A stretch of 56,879 bases of DNA from Pontibacter qinzhouensis (GTDB lineage Bacteria > Bacteroidota > Bacteroidia > Cytophagales > Hymenobacteraceae), in contig NZ_VRTY01000032.1 of NCBI RefSeq assembly GCF_008017455.1, positions 1 through 56,879 on the forward strand, in the 5' to 3' direction. Below are positions 54,804-56,879 of this stretch, piece by piece (position 1 is the first letter of the stretch; each line of letters begins with the position of its first letter). Below the pieces are notes generated by a model, which searched no databases, was not told the origin of the DNA, and saw nothing but the letters and a program-made list of their open reading frames with translations. The position numbers and the translations under genes were made by a program.

Positions 54804-55379
54804 CTAGTTTATGCCGGCAGTGGCAGCAATATCTGGTTTAAAGTTATATTGATTGATCAAGATCATGTTTCCATCTTTGTTGGCTTTGTGCACCATTTTA
54901 GTGAAAGTGCCATTCTCCTGGAACACATAACGCCATTGGTTAGGTTTCTGATTTTTGTCTTTGGTAACCTGAGCAGCGGTCAGCAGAATTGTTTTGTACT
55001 CTGGGTACCAGTGGCCGGTATACAGCAGCACCTCTTTGCCGGTGGCAGCATCTTTTTTAACGAACTCAAACTGATGGCGCGACTTAGAATAGCGCAGGTG
55101 GCCTTCCTCCGCTTCAGAGGTGCCATCGGCCAGCATCAGTTCAGCCTGTTCGTACACCGAAACATCGGAGGTAGAAGGGCTATAGATAGCCTTGCCACTA
55201 ATTTTGTTCATTTCTTTTAACTCTGGGTTCCAGGTGGCTTTGGTTACCTGCCACTTGCCTAACGTTTTCTGAAGCAGAAAAGAGGCATCGGAGTAAGAGA
55301 TGTGAGCTTGTGCCTGAGTAGTTGTGGCAGAAAAGGTAAGCAGCACGGCTGCGAGCAAGAAGATTACTGATTTTTTCAT
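54804..55379 (-). CDS. Secreted protein, third of three paralogues
   Basis: This 191-residue protein has a signal peptide (to about 24, TTTQAQ) and the shared body: SYSDASFLLQKTLGKW, HQFEFVK, LYTGHWYPEYKTILL, QWRYVFQENGTFTKMVH and GNMILI. It is closest to paralogue 1 in these segments. Function unknown. Upstream, TATACTTG-like sequence near 55445 on the minus strand resembles a weak -7 box. Confidence 0.75.
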   Translation of the reverse strand: MKKSVIFLLAAVLLTFSATTTQAQAHISYSDASFLLQKTLGKWQVTKATWNPELKEMNKISGKAIYSPSTSDVSVYEQAELMLADGTSEAEEGHLRYSKSRHQFEFVKKDAATGKEVLLYTGHWYPEYKTILLTAAQVTKDKNQKPNQWRYVFQENGTFTKMVHKANKDGNMILINQYNFKPDIAATAGIN

Positions 55380-55810
55380 GGTTTTATTTTTTTAGGTTAT
55401 GGTTGCGATGTTACCGATTTGCTTGTTTTTCAATCAGATAACGATACAAGTATAAAGCGAAATTCAACACTGAAATTTTGTTTTATACAAACACCCGTAA
55501 GGCATAGCTCTACCCCAATATTATCTAGACAAAATACTTTTCTGGCTCTATAAAAATCTACCAACCTGAGCATCGTTTTTCCTTGATTTTGATGTGCTTA
55601 CAGAATACTTAGCCTGCAAAGCACTTTATTTACAGGCAAACAGGGCCACGGTAGCTTTGCCCGTGCAGGTGCTTCTGGTTAAATAATGAGAAACATCATT
55701 ATGAAAAAGAGATGGCATGCTCTATCTTAACCCCGTAGGCGCTGCAGGTACCCACATGGCCTTTTGCCTGCCATTGCCGTACCAGTGGTTTAGAAAAAAT
55801 AGTTGTTGCC
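55380..55810. other. Divergent region before the kinase-like gene
   Basis: This 431-base region separates paralogue 3 (minus) from the gene at 55811 (plus). TAGCTTTG (55652-55659) matches the -7 consensus about 150 bases upstream of the latter, with no clear -33. Nothing else was seen. Confidence 0.4.
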
Positions 55811-56872
55811 GTGAATGATATCTCTAAAAAGAAACTGTTCTACCCCATTGTAGACCGCCTTCGCAAGTACCTGAAAGCCTATGACCGGGAACTGAAGCTG
55901 CCCATACGTTACGAAGACCTGCTCCATTTCTCAGAGTCCTTTCCGTATTATGATAAGAAAGGAAATGACACCCTCTGGGAAACGGTGATGTATGACCAAC
56001 AGGAGCAGAAGGACCTGAACCTGGGCCTGAAAGTAATTTATGCCATACTGAAAACAGATGGTGATATGTCGGTGATGGAGCACCTGGTGGTGTCGCGGAT
56101 AGACTATTGTACCTTCGGCAACTCGCATCCGTTCCGGATTCAGATCATGAACCAGATCAACGACAACTACGATTACTTTTATGTGAAACACGCGGATGCC
56201 TCGCGGGTATACGGCCTGGAACTGGAGCACCTGCTCTCGCCGAGCCGTCTTAACTACCTGGTAAATGCTGATACTCTGATTGAAGAGCACATTGCCGGAA
56301 TTCCGGGCGATGTGTTTATGAACGACTACCTAAAACGGCCTATCACTAACAAGGTGCGTATTGCCAAGGAGTTCGTGAAATTTAACGAGCGCTGCTTTGT
56401 GCGCCTGCTCGGCGATATGCGCGCCTACAACTATGTAATAGACATTACCCCCGATTTTGAGGAAGAACAGTACCGGGTGCGCGCCATAGATTTTGACCAG
56501 CAATCGTACGAAGGCCGCAAGTCGATGTACCTGCCGCAGTTCTTTAAAGATAACAACCGGGTAGTAGACCTGGTGGTGAACCTCCTCGACAAGCAAGCCA
56601 TTGAGCAGTACCGTAGCGAGGAACGCACATTGCTCTACCGCCGCCTGCGCATGAAAACAGTACGCTACCGCCTCAAAGAGCTTGTAGACTGCATGCGCGT
56701 AGATACCATTTCGACCCCGGAAAAGGTAGAGCAGCTAAAAAAGGAGCTGGCGAAGCATCATAAGACCGATGAGTTTCTGAAATGCAACAGCATGGGCGAT
56801 CTGGTGCGGCTCAACATCAAAACCGTTCTCACCAGAGATGCCCGTATCGCCTCCGGCAAGTTTAAGATATAG
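55811..56872 (+). CDS. Protein with kinase-like catalytic signature (hypothetical)
   Basis: This 353-residue cytoplasmic protein was not matched to a named family. Between residues 195 and 235 it reads like a kinase-fold active site: RLLGDMRAYNYVID with Asp202 and Asn207 spaced as the catalytic D and N of protein kinases (Asp, four residues, Asn), followed by RAIDFD with Asp227 in the position of the DFG Asp. An upstream YVKHADAS (Lys126) and DTLIEEHIAGIPGD (about 158-171) could be the nucleotide-binding lysine and hinge. It lacks an HRD motif and glycine-rich loop, so it would be an atypical kinase (HipA-like or small-molecule kinase). Start is GTG 55811; there is no in-frame ATG nearby. The stop is 7 bases from the window end. 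Confidence 0.7.
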   Translation: MNDISKKKLFYPIVDRLRKYLKAYDRELKLPIRYEDLLHFSESFPYYDKKGNDTLWETVMYDQQEQKDLNLGLKVIYAILKTDGDMSVMEHLVVSRIDYCTFGNSHPFRIQIMNQINDNYDYFYVKHADASRVYGLELEHLLSPSRLNYLVNADTLIEEHIAGIPGDVFMNDYLKRPITNKVRIAKEFVKFNERCFVRLLGDMRAYNYVIDITPDFEEEQYRVRAIDFDQQSYEGRKSMYLPQFFKDNNRVVDLVVNLLDKQAIEQYRSEERTLLYRRLRMKTVRYRLKELVDCMRVDTISTPEKVEQLKKELAKHHKTDEFLKCNSMGDLVRLNIKTVLTRDARIASGKFKI

Positions 56873-56879
56873 GCTGCGC

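Noticed and set aside
55652..55659. TAGCTTTG as a certain promoter for the kinase-like gene
   Set aside because: It lacks a -33 element and lies about 150 bases from the start; it is left as a possibility only.

Overview
The window looks like a chromosomal segment of a plant-polysaccharide-degrading member of the Bacteroidota, most probably Cytophagales near Pontibacter/Hymenobacteraceae (inference). The reasons are a SusC/SusD pair, many secreted lipoproteins and glycoside hydrolases, poor Shine-Dalgarno sequences, promoter-like TAnnTTTG boxes, a TPR-plus-LuxR-type regulator, and close to 50% G+C in most genes. I saw no rRNA, tRNA, CRISPR array or complete insertion sequence.

Layout. (1) 1-12000: a polysaccharide utilisation block on the + strand: SusC-like receptor, SusD-like lipoprotein, Gfo/Idh/MocA oxidoreductase, sodium/solute symporter, GH2 enzyme. 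(2) 12300-14620: an AT-rich island with two unrecognised genes, one a beta-propeller, associated with two palindromic spacers that share their ends (attC-like). (3) 14700-16460: a pRiA4b ORF-3-like gene and a small partner. (4) 16549-30934: a second degradative block on the - strand: MGH1-like (alpha/alpha)6 hydrolase, GH28, DUF5060/DUF4038-type hydrolase, GH95, a 1210-residue GH2 with malectin-like domain, and a secreted esterase. Together with block 1 this suggests breakdown of a pectic glycan: surface capture (SusCD), periplasmic trimming (GH28, GH95, two GH2, esterase), sugar uptake (symporter) and intracellular oxidation or reduction (Gfo/Idh). (5) 31473-34520: small lipoprotein, AraC regulator and EmrE-type exporter. 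(6) 34655-42526: a phytate locus on the - strand: TPR/LuxR regulator, beta-propeller phytase, TonB-dependent receptor, beta-helix lipoprotein. (7) 43280-44917: tandem DUF4184 membrane proteins. (8) 45126-51050: an MFP-RND-TolC efflux operon. (9) 51333-56872: alkyltransferase-like protein, three paralogous secreted proteins of about 190 residues, and a protein with a kinase-like catalytic signature.

The most distinctive feature not explained by genes is a family of about 57-bp repeats, 16 copies in both orientations, all in intergenic gaps. Each has an ACCCTTG-type left end, a CCTTCGGAAGG-type palindrome, a T-rich CATTTTCATT segment and an AATAATT right end. Some copies can act as terminators by structure; others sit just upstream of TAACTTTA/TAGCTTTG promoter-like boxes. 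A second, 180-200 bp repeat is present as an inverted pair that brackets the GH2/GH95 genes.
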